Assembly: GCA_003255065.1 (NCBI GenBank)
Contig: QAOA01004877.1
Span: forward strand, 600,627-664,626
Direction of reading: 5' to 3'
Origin: Cercis canadensis
Lineage: Eukaryota > Streptophyta > Magnoliopsida > Fabales > Fabaceae
Length of the DNA: 64,000 bases
The notes below the pieces were generated by a model, which worked only from the letters and a program-made list of their open reading frames with translations, did no database searches and was not told the origin of the DNA. Below, piece after piece: positions 43,501 through 54,960 of the stretch (position 1 is the first letter of the stretch; each line of letters starts with the position of its first letter). Made by a program: the position numbers and the translations under genes.

Positions 43501-46500
43501 ACAGACTATGGAATCTAAAATTTTCCTTTTTTGGCCTTAAGAATCCAACGTTTGTAACCATCTACTTAACAATAGATCTTGAAATGAAGAAAATTATGGG
43601 AATGATTTTTATCCTGTAAAGAAGCCGCCATAATAAATAAAATTGTTTAACAAATTATGCATAACTTATGGGGTAAACTACGCATATAAGTATCCTTCTG
43701 ACGTCCCAGTAGGCCTCACAGCATAAATTACTTTCTGATATAAATGTTTTTAAGTAATTCCCCTTTTAATTATCTCAGAAAATTGGGAGAAAGGGGCAAT
43801 TTCACACCCACGATTACACCAAAATGACATAACAAGAAGCTCTGGCTACTCCCATCTCAATTATCTGATTGGCATCTTACCAGACATAGAAGAAGTGAGC
43901 ACACCATCACCTATAACCATGCTAGCACCAAGCAATACCACAACGAGTAGAGCTGATCTAAACCTTTTATGCTTCTCCAAGAAAATCTTCAGTGGGAAAG
44001 AGGCTGCAGCCTTCCGTGAGGTACCATATTTGTAGGATGACAGCTCCTCATCAGCTGCTTCTTGGTTGGGAAGTAAATTAAATTTAGCATGCCTACAAAG
44101 GAGTGAGTAAAGAGCAAATGTTCCACCTGAAAATTGTAATATCACAATCAAAACATACAGTTTTTTACTAAAAGAGAATTTGAAAGAAAATTTGATGTCT
44201 TGGGTATGGAGTATCCTATATGTAGAAAACTGGTCTTACAATACCTTCACCATTATCATTAGCACTCAATACGATGAAAACATATTTGAGCAATGGTATT
44301 AGTGTAATGGTCCAGAAAATCAATGAAAAAGCACCAAAAATGGTTTCCTCATTTAGGTACTTCTGCAGCTTTCCCTCAAACGTGCTTCTATAAACATAGA
44401 GAGGTGACGTGCTCATGTCTCCATATACTATCCCAAAGCTTTGATATGCTAATAGGAGATTTCTGGAGAGGTTTACCCATGACAACTGCAAATCACCAAA
44501 AAATAGGAAAAACTATTAAGCTTTAATGATTCATTTGAATTACATATTTGACAGAAGGAAACAGTTGCTTATACCAGAGACAACGTATCCAAAATATTTT
44601 TTGTGTGAATCAAATATTTTGAGGAAATCCAAAGGAGTCAATAGTCCTGTAGTTTATTAGATACTGTAATTTGTTTTTTGGAGGGGTACCATTAGATACT
44701 GTATATAATTTGGAAGAAATTATGAGAAAAAATTTCGATTCAAATGTATTAAACTAGAAAGTAGAGAAACAAAAACATGATATAATTTTGCATGAAAATC
44801 AACAAACACTGAAACGTGATAAATTAAGGGTTAATACTTAATATATCTGCCAGTGGATATAAATGTTTAAAATAGAGGCATAAAAATCATATTTATGAAA
44901 CAAAAGAGGAATACTTTGATATTTATCAATTTTACATGCATTTAAGTTTTAATGAACTTCAATTATAAAATGAAAATCCACAAATTCAAGGAACCCTATA
45001 TGTCAAAACTTGTAATTTATAAAATTTAGATTAGAGATGATTATGTTTGGTTCCTTAAGTTGACAAAAAAGACCACTCGGTTACAAACATAAAAGAATTT
45101 CAATTTGTTTCCTCCCATATTGTATAAAATGTTGAAAATACCCCTGAATACTATGTGCTACCCTACCATAAAATGCATGAAATTTTACAAAATGTTTTAC
45201 TTTCTAAAGAAATAATACCATGGTGAATTATTGAAACGCCATCATTGTTTTTGGAGGAATCAAAAAAAATTTCATCATTTTTAATGGAAATCACAGTTAA
45301 TTTTTCCATTTCGGATTCTCTATGCAAGTTTAGAAGAAGAAGTATGTCATTCTCACTTGATGAAGTGAAGTAACACAAAAGAAAAATGAATAACTAGATG
45401 TTGTAACTGGAAAATAGCTAGATTACCTCCACTGGTGTGTTATGGTAGATGTAATTATTGTTGAATGTCTTGACAATAAATTAAATACCGATTTAAAAAA
45501 GAACAATGGAACTTCCACAGTCTGTTTATCACTTCTCTTTTACCTGTAATGTGTAGTTTAATTAAAATACTTATATTTATATAAGTGATATTTAGTATTA
45601 AACTACTATGTGCAAGAGAAAGTATGAGTGAAGTGTGAAAAAAAAAAATAAAAAATTAAGTGTACAAATAAAATTATTCAAAATATAAAAGTGCAACTGC
45701 TGTGCATAGAAGTTTTATTATTATTTTGCTTTAATACTTTTACAAGCATACATTTACATGCTTTGATAAACAGGCTCGTGCTAAGTTACTCTATAACTTT
45801 TGTGGGGTATCTTACACCACAAGGGTTTTAAGTGCTATTCCATGATTTTTGTGGCGTATTATACACCATCTTTTAAGGGTTTTTAATAAGGCTCACATTC
45901 TTTATAAAAAATTTAAAAAAAAAAATTGAATTACTTAATATAAATTAGATTCTAAAATAATTAATAGAATTTGAATTTAATTAAATAAAAAAATTATTAT
46001 TTTATGTTAATTTTTAATATTTTTCAACACATTTTTTTGTATCACTGTATTTATGCATTTTATAATAAATTAATTATTTTAACTCACAGACGTTAACACT
46101 AAAGCCGTCTTTAAGACTTATAAATTTTGTGTTTAAATTCAAAATTACAACTAAAAATACTAAAAACATCTCAAGACAAAGTCCTGCCAAGGTAGCTGTA
46201 CGTTACCCAAAAAGTGTAGCTTAGCATAAGCTTATACAGGTTTTAGTAGAGTAAAAGATGTTTTCATGATCATGAGCAATAACTGATTATGTATTCAGTT
46301 TTCAAGATTAAAGATCTTTTTTAGGCCCCAGATTTAAATTTGGCACTCTGCTAGTTCTAGCCTAGGTTTATTCCTTAATTTTTATATTTCTTAAATATTA
46401 ATTTTCCCAAAAGAAAATATTCGTCAAATCTACTCTTTAAAATGAAAATTTAAAGTAGCAAGATAAAAATGAAGACAAAGAATGTGACGAGACTGTAAAA

Positions 46501-46639
46501 GTACAGGCTAGAAAGCGAATTTCAGATTCAAATTTGGCGTGTAGACAAACACGTTTGTTCACAAGGAAGCTGAAATCACAGAGAAAACCCTAACCTGAGA
46601 GGGATTTGGAGACATGGGAGCTCCAGATTCTAGCTCCAT
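40580..46639 (-). CDS. KT/HAK/KUP potassium transporter (KUP10/11-like), copy 1
   Basis: Nine exons: 46595-46639, 44245-44485, 43881-44126, 43116-43166, 42739-42999, 42493-42545, 42145-42259, 41797-42051, 40580-41661; 2349 nt, 782 aa, phase continuous. A multi-pass K+ symporter of KUP cluster II; the C-terminus [11 protein letters not shown]...EVGMIYYV is like KUP10/KUP11. Conserved blocks include [38 protein letters not shown] and [10 protein letters not shown], followed by a long cytosolic tail. The normally near-invariant block after GDGVLT (168-173), usually PAIS, is SSMS here. Intron 1 is 2.1 kb, against 1.2 kb in copy 2. Exons 2-8 match copy 2 in length exactly. Nothing breaks the frame, so it may well be expressed. 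Confidence 0.92.
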
Positions 46640-47377
46640 AAAGGAAGCAGCCAACCACAAAGTATCTGTCCCTCCCTCTTTGTTGGTGAATTTGATTCAG
46701 AAAGCAACAAATCGAAACCGAAATTCTTTCGCTTGTTTGTTGCTTCCAGAACCAAATGGGCAATAGCGGAATCTCAACAAGGACAATTTCTGATTTCCCT
46801 TTCTCTCAACAGTTTGTCAACCTCGCGCTCTCCTTTCCATTCGGGCTTCCACAGTTCACCAAACAGCAATTTCGGTTTGGTTGATGGGTAATTTAGGACC
46901 CCATGTATTTGGTACTAGGCTGACTTCTCTTTTCTTTTCTTTTTTTTGATTCTTTTCTTCTCCTTCATTTTCTTGCCCCAACATTTCACTCAAAACCAAA
47001 CAGGGCTTATGAGCTTACTTTTTCTTATTTTGGTTAATATTAGACGCCTTGATAATCGTTATCCCATCACCCCTATTCCTTTGGCTTCGCTAATGAGAGA
47101 AAGAGAAGAAGAGAAAATATCAAAGAATTCACGCTCCATTTGGTATAATCAATTAGAGACCCATTTTGTACAAAATGAGAAATTAAACAATGGGAAAATA
47201 AACACAAGGTGCATTTCAACAACAAACTTGCCTCTCAAGGTATTAACTATAGTAATCCAATTTTTTTGAAAAAAAAAAATGAAAATAACTTCACTCTCAG
47301 GCGCCATCACCAATCTCTACCAACACATTGATTGTTATGAGCTTAAGAGTCCCTATGTTGATGCTCACTCAAAATGT
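46640..47377. other. KUP copy 1 promoter and LTPG copy 2 downstream region
   Basis: Bases up to about 46900 should hold the KUP copy 1 leader and promoter (minus strand); CT-rich runs occur near 46920-46970. From about 47180 the sequence resembles the 3' flank of LTPG copy 1. One duplication junction must lie here or in the helicase-LTPG1 interval, but I could not place it. Confidence 0.5.
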
Positions 47378-47939
47378 CTAAACCATTATAGATAATTGTA
47401 AAACAGAGATCATTATAACGCGCCATGACAGGTACATGAACTTAGCTGCTGAGTTTTTGAGCAGAGTTCCTGGAGCCAGGGGAATTTGAAAGAGCAGTAA
47501 TAAAAAAAAAGAATCAATTTTGTAGAAATTAATGAAAAGCAGTGTGCTGTGTATAAACTATAAAGGCAGTGAAGGTGAAGAAGACAGAGGAAGAAGGAAT
47601 GAGAAGCATACTTGTGAGGCAGGACAATGGATTGACATGTTGGCCACATCTGCCGGGTAATTTCTGAGCCTCATTGATATTAATGCCAGCTTGCTCAGCT
47701 TGTCTTGTGCCTTGGTTGCTTACCAAGTTGCACAAGCATTCGGGGTCTGATTCAATCACTGATTGCAAAGGGTCACAACAACTATTCGGTGGGTCTCGGG
47801 GGCCATTCAGGTAGTTTAAGCAAGGTACAAGCTTCTTAAGACACGAGCTCTCTTGAGCCCATCCCCTTGATAAGCAAGCTACAAACACGAGAAATGCAAT
47901 GCAGAAATGCTCCACCTCCATCTTGGTTTTCAATTTCAT
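47378..47939 (-). CDS. GPI-anchored lipid-transfer protein, copy 2, with shifted splice acceptor
   Basis: Exon 1 (47612-47939) is nearly identical to copy 1: same signal peptide, all eight cysteines, same donor. In exon 2 the acceptor position used by copy 1 reads TTTCAA instead of TTTCAG, so AG is lost, and an extra A in CTCAAAAACTC would shift the old frame to a stop. Using the next AG (CTCCAG|GAACT; exon 47378-47469) restores the original frame downstream: KNSAAKFMYLSW aligns with the copy 1 tail, and the protein ends in a hydrophobic stretch ...LQLSIMV at the same stop position. The total is then 420 nt, 139 aa. Without splicing the frame gives 136 aa with a different tail. The structure is inferred; transcript data would settle it. 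Confidence 0.7.
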
Positions 47940-49170
47940 TCATTGCTCTTTGTTTGTTTGTCTCCAATGCAATATGGTTTATTATATAGCAGAGGATTAA
48001 CAGTGACAGGGGATGGGAAAAAACCCAAAAAAAAAAATAAATAAATAAAGATTAAAAGAGAGAATCATCTGAAAGACTTGTTAGAGTTGGTGATCAAACT
48101 TGTAGCAGACTAGTTGACTCTTTACCTAGTTATTTGGCAACGGCTTTGATTGTAAAGAGCCTCCAGAGCTTGTGAGGCAGACAGTTATAATGACCGTTGG
48201 ATAGGTTAAGCTACTTCCCAAATTTTAGAATTTCTTAATAGAAAATCGAGCAGGTCAGCGCGCGCTTGGCATCCTTCCCTCCGAAAAGCTCTATTTTTTC
48301 AGAATAGATCTCTCTGTTTTAGAGGGGGGAAAATAATCTTTAGAGATAGAACAAATTCATGAGCTTTTGCCTTATAATTTAATCTTTTAAAAAGTCGAAT
48401 GGTTGAGAACTTGAGATATCAAAATTTCTAACTGCTACGGTTTTTTCAATTTTAAAAGAATCCATTTCCTCTATAGTGGTCCATAAATATGCTTTTCTTT
48501 TTTTTGGGGAAAAAAAAGCCAACTGCAATGGAAGTTCTGTTCTACTTTATTATTGTCAATTTATGTTTTTAAAATTTTGGATAGCTTAATAATTTGATAA
48601 AAAAAAAAAAAAAAGGGCATCCAGAAACTTTTTTGAGAAACATCTGTAATAACCCTTACGCTCATGGAATTACTCGCAACCTAAGCTGAAATTATAATTA
48701 TAATTATCCCAAGTTTGTGTAAAAATAAAATCATATTCACGACCATCACATGTATGATTGCTCTGAGTGAAGGGTAAAAAAAAAGTGAATTGACAATATA
48801 TCAAAACAAATATACTCTCATGTTAGATTCATTGTCAATTTCTACTTTTTACTTATTAAAAAAAATAGTGACTAATAGTACTAAGATTGTTCTCAAAATT
48901 TATGAATTCTATGTTTAAACTCAAAATTATAGTCAAAAGTCCCAAAAATAATAAAAAGCAAATATTCTAAACACCTTAATAATACTGTAAAATAACTAAT
49001 TTTGTAATTTACACATTGCAGGAGAGCAGCAGAAACAAAGTAAAAATAACCAAAGCCCCCACCCTGTTCGCTTTTGGGGGAGGCAGTAACTACCTCTAGG
49101 GATTTGTAAGGATGAGTATAGAAGCTATACCACCACTATCATGATTCATGTTGCGGAGTTTCCTCAAGAA
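47940..49170. other. LTPG copy 2 promoter region and KUP copy 2 3' flank
   Basis: Conserved with the LTPG copy 1 promoter in blocks such as GGTTTATTATATAGCAGAGG, GTTGGTGATCAAACT and GACCGTTGGATAGGT (48192-48206). The rest is AT-rich with several A/T runs; the last part is presumably KUP copy 2 3' UTR. Confidence 0.6.
47981..47989 (-). promoter_or_regulatory. TATA box of LTPG copy 2
   Basis: CTATATAAT on the minus strand about 45 bases before the ATG, inside the block shared with copy 1. Confidence 0.6.
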
Positions 49171-52100
49171 TTAGACATAATATATCATTCCAACTTCAAT
49201 AAGGCTGATGTGAGGAATGTTAAGAGCCACAGCAGGACCCCTACAATTCTTGCGGAGAAATGAATAGCCCATATCAATCACGAGCTTTTTCAAGAATGAG
49301 GCCGATTTCCTTGCCTTCACATATGAGTGCCCCAATATATATGCAACCCCAGCTTCCTTTGCTTGAATTAAATCCAAAAGCTCTTCCCTAACAGCAGGAT
49401 CCATACCAGGGCTGTCAGGTATCTGAAATCTTACTCGGCGCCTCCTCACCTGTGGATTTTCATCATCATAAACAGATTGCAAACTTCGCAGGGTAACAGA
49501 TCTGCTGCTAGGAATGGAGAAGTCCACGCCAACATCATCATGCTCAGATACAATTAAAGTTGAACTTGATTGTAAACTTCTAGCACTTAAAACAGCCATC
49601 CTACCATCAAGCGAAGAACTTTCAGAACCTGAGAATTGTGGTTCCACAGCTTCCATCTGGATAAATTCCGCTATGCTCTGTATGAGATGGTTCTCAAAGT
49701 CTCCATCGTCCCTTTGAATGTCCTTATACCCATATCTAACAATGCACCTATACATTCGATATGGTCTAGGGCAAACTCGTCCAATAAGGAAACGCTCTTC
49801 AGGTGAGACATAAGGAACAGGAACTGATTTTACACAAACAAAAACCAACACCTTGTGAAACGCAGGGAGATTTGTGACAAAGTGGGAAAATATCGCAGGT
49901 ACTCCTGTTGCCAGTTCTGAATAGATGAGACCTATCCCTGGAACCCGGACAATGCCAAGGCTAGGGCCCAAGCCTAGTAACCATTTCAACGAGACTTTGT
50001 TATGCAGATCAAAGCTGTACTTCCTACGAGTACCATAATGCCATACATACATAACAACCATGAAGATGAAAGACAGCACCAGAGGAACCCATCCTCCTTG
50101 AGGAACTTTTATGAATGCTGCAGATAGATATACTCCCTCAATCACCCAAAAAGCCGAAAGGAATATCATAGCAAGCAAAATACTTTTCTGCCAGATGAAG
50201 ATTATGACAAGTGCCATCAGAAATGTAGTGATGAAAATAACCGTCATACAAGCAAGTCCTGGTAACCAAAGATACAAAGAGAATTAACTTTGATGACATA
50301 AATAAAACCCACATGCAGTTATGAATTCTCATGCAATTCAAAGAAAACCATTGTTTTCTGTCTTTATTGAAACACTCAAATATCGTGTAATACAGACAAA
50401 TAGGACAGCCCCAAGTACTATGGACAATTTTGAATACTCAAAACATGTTCATTATCTCTGGTTCAAAAAAGCAAAACCCTCTGCTGAAGCATGAGCATTT
50501 GTAAGCATCTGAAACCAGCACATCCATGTAAAACTAACATTCAAACTGCCATTTCTTTGGAGAAAGTGTAGCAGGAAAAACCAGGTCCTAAATTGAATGT
50601 ACCATACAAACTAGCAAAAGCATCAGCTGTAGCACATAAACAAACAAACAAACTAGAAAAGCATGAATATTAAGGACTTGGGGTGATAACATCTTTTGTG
50701 TACTTGATACAGTAGGAATTATATTCATTTCTGAGCCATGCAGTTATATTAAGTGTTCTTTTATATCAAGTCTTTGCTTTACACCCTCGATCCAGTAACT
50801 GTGCACATGAAGTGTCTATTTTGGTCTCTGACCAAATTAAATTATTAATCTAATAACATATTTGAGGGAGCCAACGCAATCATGCAGGAAAACAGAACTG
50901 GCTCCAGCCACCACCCTCAATGCCATAAATCAGAGAACATACGACAAGCCATTAAAGGAGAAAGAGAAAATACTGACAAATAGTCTTAGTTGCATGTGTG
51001 TTCATGGAGAGAGAGACAGAGAAACTCTTTCATGAAGGAATACATTACCATAAGCATTTCCAATTAGGGTTGTATCCTGAAATCCAACGGTTATAGCAAG
51101 AGTCAGGATCATAAGTATCCAGTTTATTTCTGGGATGTAGATCTGTCCATATATATGTTTTGAGGTGTGTACAACTTTGACTCGAGGAAAGCAACCAAGT
51201 GCATGACACTGCTTGATAATGGAGAAAGTGGCAGTTATAACAGCTTGACTCCCAACAATAGCTGCAAGGGTGGCAACAACAAAGACAGGCCAAAATACAG
51301 GTTCTGCAGGACAAGTTAAAACATTAATAAACTTGAACAATTTGCATAATTTACAGAATTCTTGCAGCAGTGCATTAATAAGACAGGGACTCCGATGAAC
51401 TAACTTGGTATTGAATCATAAAAACTGTTATGTATAGAGTTGAGGTTTTTAGACAAGAAAGCAGCTTGGCCCATGTACTGTACTACCAAACAAGGGTATA
51501 TAACCAAAGCAAATGCAAGCTGCACAAGAAAGAAGAATGTTAAAAAAATTCTCACTTGTTACCCCAATACATGATAATTACTGATGCAGTAAAGATATAA
51601 TGATGTAAAAACTTAATCCAGACTTCAAATGGAAATAGAAAAAAGATATCATAGAATCCCTTCATCGTTTCAAGCAATTTAATAATTTCTAAACCGGAAG
51701 TCAATTGGACACCTAAACTCAGTCAAGTTTCATGCTCACCCTTATTGAGAAAGCAGTGAAATGACCAAGATCTGCAAACATAGCTTCAGTTCCTGGTGAG
51801 ACAAAAAGGCTCAGTAGTTAGTGAACTTGGTTTCTGAGTTCGTAAATCCCATAGGTTCTAGTGAGTTAAAGCCCAATTAAAGTCATAAGGTAGAAATCAA
51901 AGCATAACATCCCAATCAATTTATGATGCACCACAGAAAACATGCCATGCAGGTTCAGATCTAACTTACCAGTTATACAAAGAAGAATTCCTCCAAGAGA
52001 AATCCAACCTTCTTTACCAGTCTTGACGAAGAACTTGACAATATAATATGGGGATAGAGCACGAACTATTTTTGGATTCCAATGTACTGTGTTATACAGC

Positions 52101-54960
52101 CCAACAGAAAAAATGGATACAAGCCAGATTAATACAATTGGTGCAAACATAAATGCCACTTTGTGGGTGCCAAAATGCTGGAGCGCAAACAGGCCAATCA
52201 ATATGACACAGGCAAGCAAGAGAATTTCACCTGCAAACAAAATGGAATTTTTAAGGGTAAACTAACATTTGTGCCCTTAGAATTGGACAAGCACTTACAA
52301 GATAATGCCACCTATAAAAAAGATCAATAAACAAGAATGGACTCACCATCAGTGAATTTCTTGTCTGTAACTTGCACTCCTGATACTGATGATAGAACTG
52401 CAGGTAAGGATGAGGAGAATAGTTAATTCCTTATTAGATACAAGATAATCCTCGTACAAAAGTTAATCCTTTAATGTTATAACTTATGAGTTATTATTCA
52501 GAAAAACAACAAATACATGACCAAAGTAGTTGTCTATTCATATGCTAAAGAATATCCTACAAGCATCAAAACATGTGCAAAACACTTTGCATTCAAGCAA
52601 ACAAGGTAAGTTCCACTTTCAGGCCATTTTTGCTGGTGTCACTTAATTGATGAAATTAACTTCAAATAAGAATAACATTCTGTGTCTGGATAGTGGTGGC
52701 CAGTTATAAGGCCAAACAGACTTTGAAATCCAACCATTTTTTTTTTCCTTTTGTTTGTTAGGTAGGAGGAGCTGCAGTGAATTCCAACATAATTATAACC
52801 ATCTATTCAACAATTAGACCTTGATGTGACGAAAATTATTCAAGTGATCTTTTCCTGTTGAAAAGTTACCACAATGATAATTGGTTAACAAATTAGGCTA
52901 AAAAATAAACATTATTGTGAGACAAACTATGCATATAAATATCCGTCTCATGTGCCTTGTAGGCCTCACAAAACAAATGCTTCTAATTCTTTCAGAAAAA
53001 TCATATGCACAGGGCAAAGGGGGTGCAACTCCACAAAACTTATATTTTCATTTAACACCCAGGATAACACTAGAATGACATAAGAAGAAGCTTCAACCAC
53101 TCCCAGTAATTAATATCTATTGGGTATCTTACCTGAAATTGCCGGAGTGAGCACACCATCACCTATGACCATGCAAGCACCAAGCAATACCACAACAAGT
53201 AGGGCTGTTCTTAACCTTTTATGCTTCTCCAAAAACCTCTTCAGTGGGGAAGTAGCTCCAGCTTGTGATGAGGGACCATATCTGTAGGATGACAGCTCCT
53301 CATCAGCTGCTTGTTGATTTGGAAGTAAATTAAACTTGGCATGCCTGCAAAGCAGTGAGTAAAGAGAAAATGTCCCACCTGCAAATGGTGGTATCATAAT
53401 CAGAGCATACACTTGATAACCTTTCTACTATTAGAAAACATGAAAGAATAATAGATGTCACAGGAGTGCAGTAACTTATAAGTAGGATTTTCGTCTTAAA
53501 AGTACCTTCACCGTTATCATCTGCGCTCAATACAATGAAAACATATTTAAGCAAGGGTATCAATGTAAGGGTCCAGAATATCAACGAAAAAGCACCAAAG
53601 ATAGTTTCCTCATCATGATGCTTCTTTAACTTCCCTTCAAATGTGCTTCTATAAACATAGAGAGGTGATGTGCTGAGATCTCCATATACTACACCGAAGC
53701 TTTGATATGCTAATATTAGATTCCTAGAGAGGTTCACCCATGACAACTGCAGAACACAAAAAAATAAGTCAACCATTAAATTTCATGATTCAAATAAATT
53801 ATACATAGGAAAAAGGAAATAACAGTCAGTATTAGCGGAAAAATATCCAAAATATTGTGTCAGAACCAAATGACAAAAATTGAAGGAGTTAATAGTCATA
53901 TATTTTAATTGATAATACATTTTTTAAAAAAGAAAAAAGAATCGCATCCTTTAATAATAATTAATGTATTAAAGTAGTACACAAAGAAATTCAATCATGA
54001 TATATTTTCATATAAGAATCAAGGAAGACAAACTTGATAAATTAAATAGTTCAACATATTATTCAAGATAAATTGGAAACTAGAATTATACACCTTCACC
54101 ATCACTAAAGAAAAGTATAAAATAACGTGATAAAATATTGAAATTCCAGCACTTCCATCAATCTTGAAGTAAACAACAAAATTTTCATTATTCTGGAGGA
54201 AACATCAACATTTCTGCCAAATTCTATATAAACCAAAGTTTTCCCATTCCAGATGCTCTATGCAAGTTTTGAAGAAAAGTATCTCCAACTCACTTAATAG
54301 GACTTGACAATTGGTTATAATATGAACCTATTCCAACAAAATCAAACAAAAAGGACACTGTAAAATAAAACAAGGAAGTGAAAATAATAAGATATAGTCA
54401 CTGAAAAACTATAATTGACTTAAACTAGCGTATGATCGTGAATGATATCATTGCTGACTGCGTTGCAAAGAAATATAAACACCATAGGAGACATCAACTA
54501 TATTCTTACCATACGAAAATCTAGTAAAATTTATAGATTAAATCAAATTAATATGTAATTCAGTACAGCAGTGGAATCAGAAATCAAGCTAAGACCAAAG
54601 CAAAGCAAAGCAAATCAAATTAAGCAGAAATGGATCAAACTTCACAAGAGTCAAAGACATTCACTTCAGTGATATAGAGTAAATTTGGCCACAGACCATC
54701 ACACAAGCAATATGAGAAAGACAAACTAAACTTAATGCAAAACATTGCATTATCAGATAGGAAACGCTAAATGAGATCAAACAGTATGATCAACAACTAA
54801 AAAACGAAAGTTTCAGACACAAATTCAGCGCACACAAACACTTGCACGCTTGCTTGTTCATAACAGTAACAGAACAAAGGAAGCTGAGTTGACAGAGAAA
54901 TCATAAAACCCTAACCGGAGATGGATTCCGAGAAGTCGAAACTCCAGATTCCGGCTCCAT
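49171..54960 (-). CDS. KT/HAK/KUP potassium transporter (KUP10/11-like), copy 2
   Basis: Nine exons: 54916-54960, 53506-53746, 53133-53378, 52347-52397, 51970-52230, 51740-51792, 51405-51519, 51049-51303, 49171-50258; 2355 nt, 784 aa. It has every landmark of the family: [11 protein letters not shown] near the N-terminus, [18 protein letters not shown], the canonical [10 protein letters not shown] block (168-177), [46 protein letters not shown] cut by no stop, and the KUP10/11-type end [16 protein letters not shown]. Expected to take up K+ across the plasma or vacuolar membrane. Intron positions and phases equal copy 1. Its canonical core suggests it is the copy that kept the ancestral function. 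Confidence 0.94.

Noticed and set aside
40580..46639. KUP copy 1 as a pseudogene
   Set aside because: All nine exons splice in phase to 782 codons without a stop; only the PAIS block is unusual, which does not prove loss of function.
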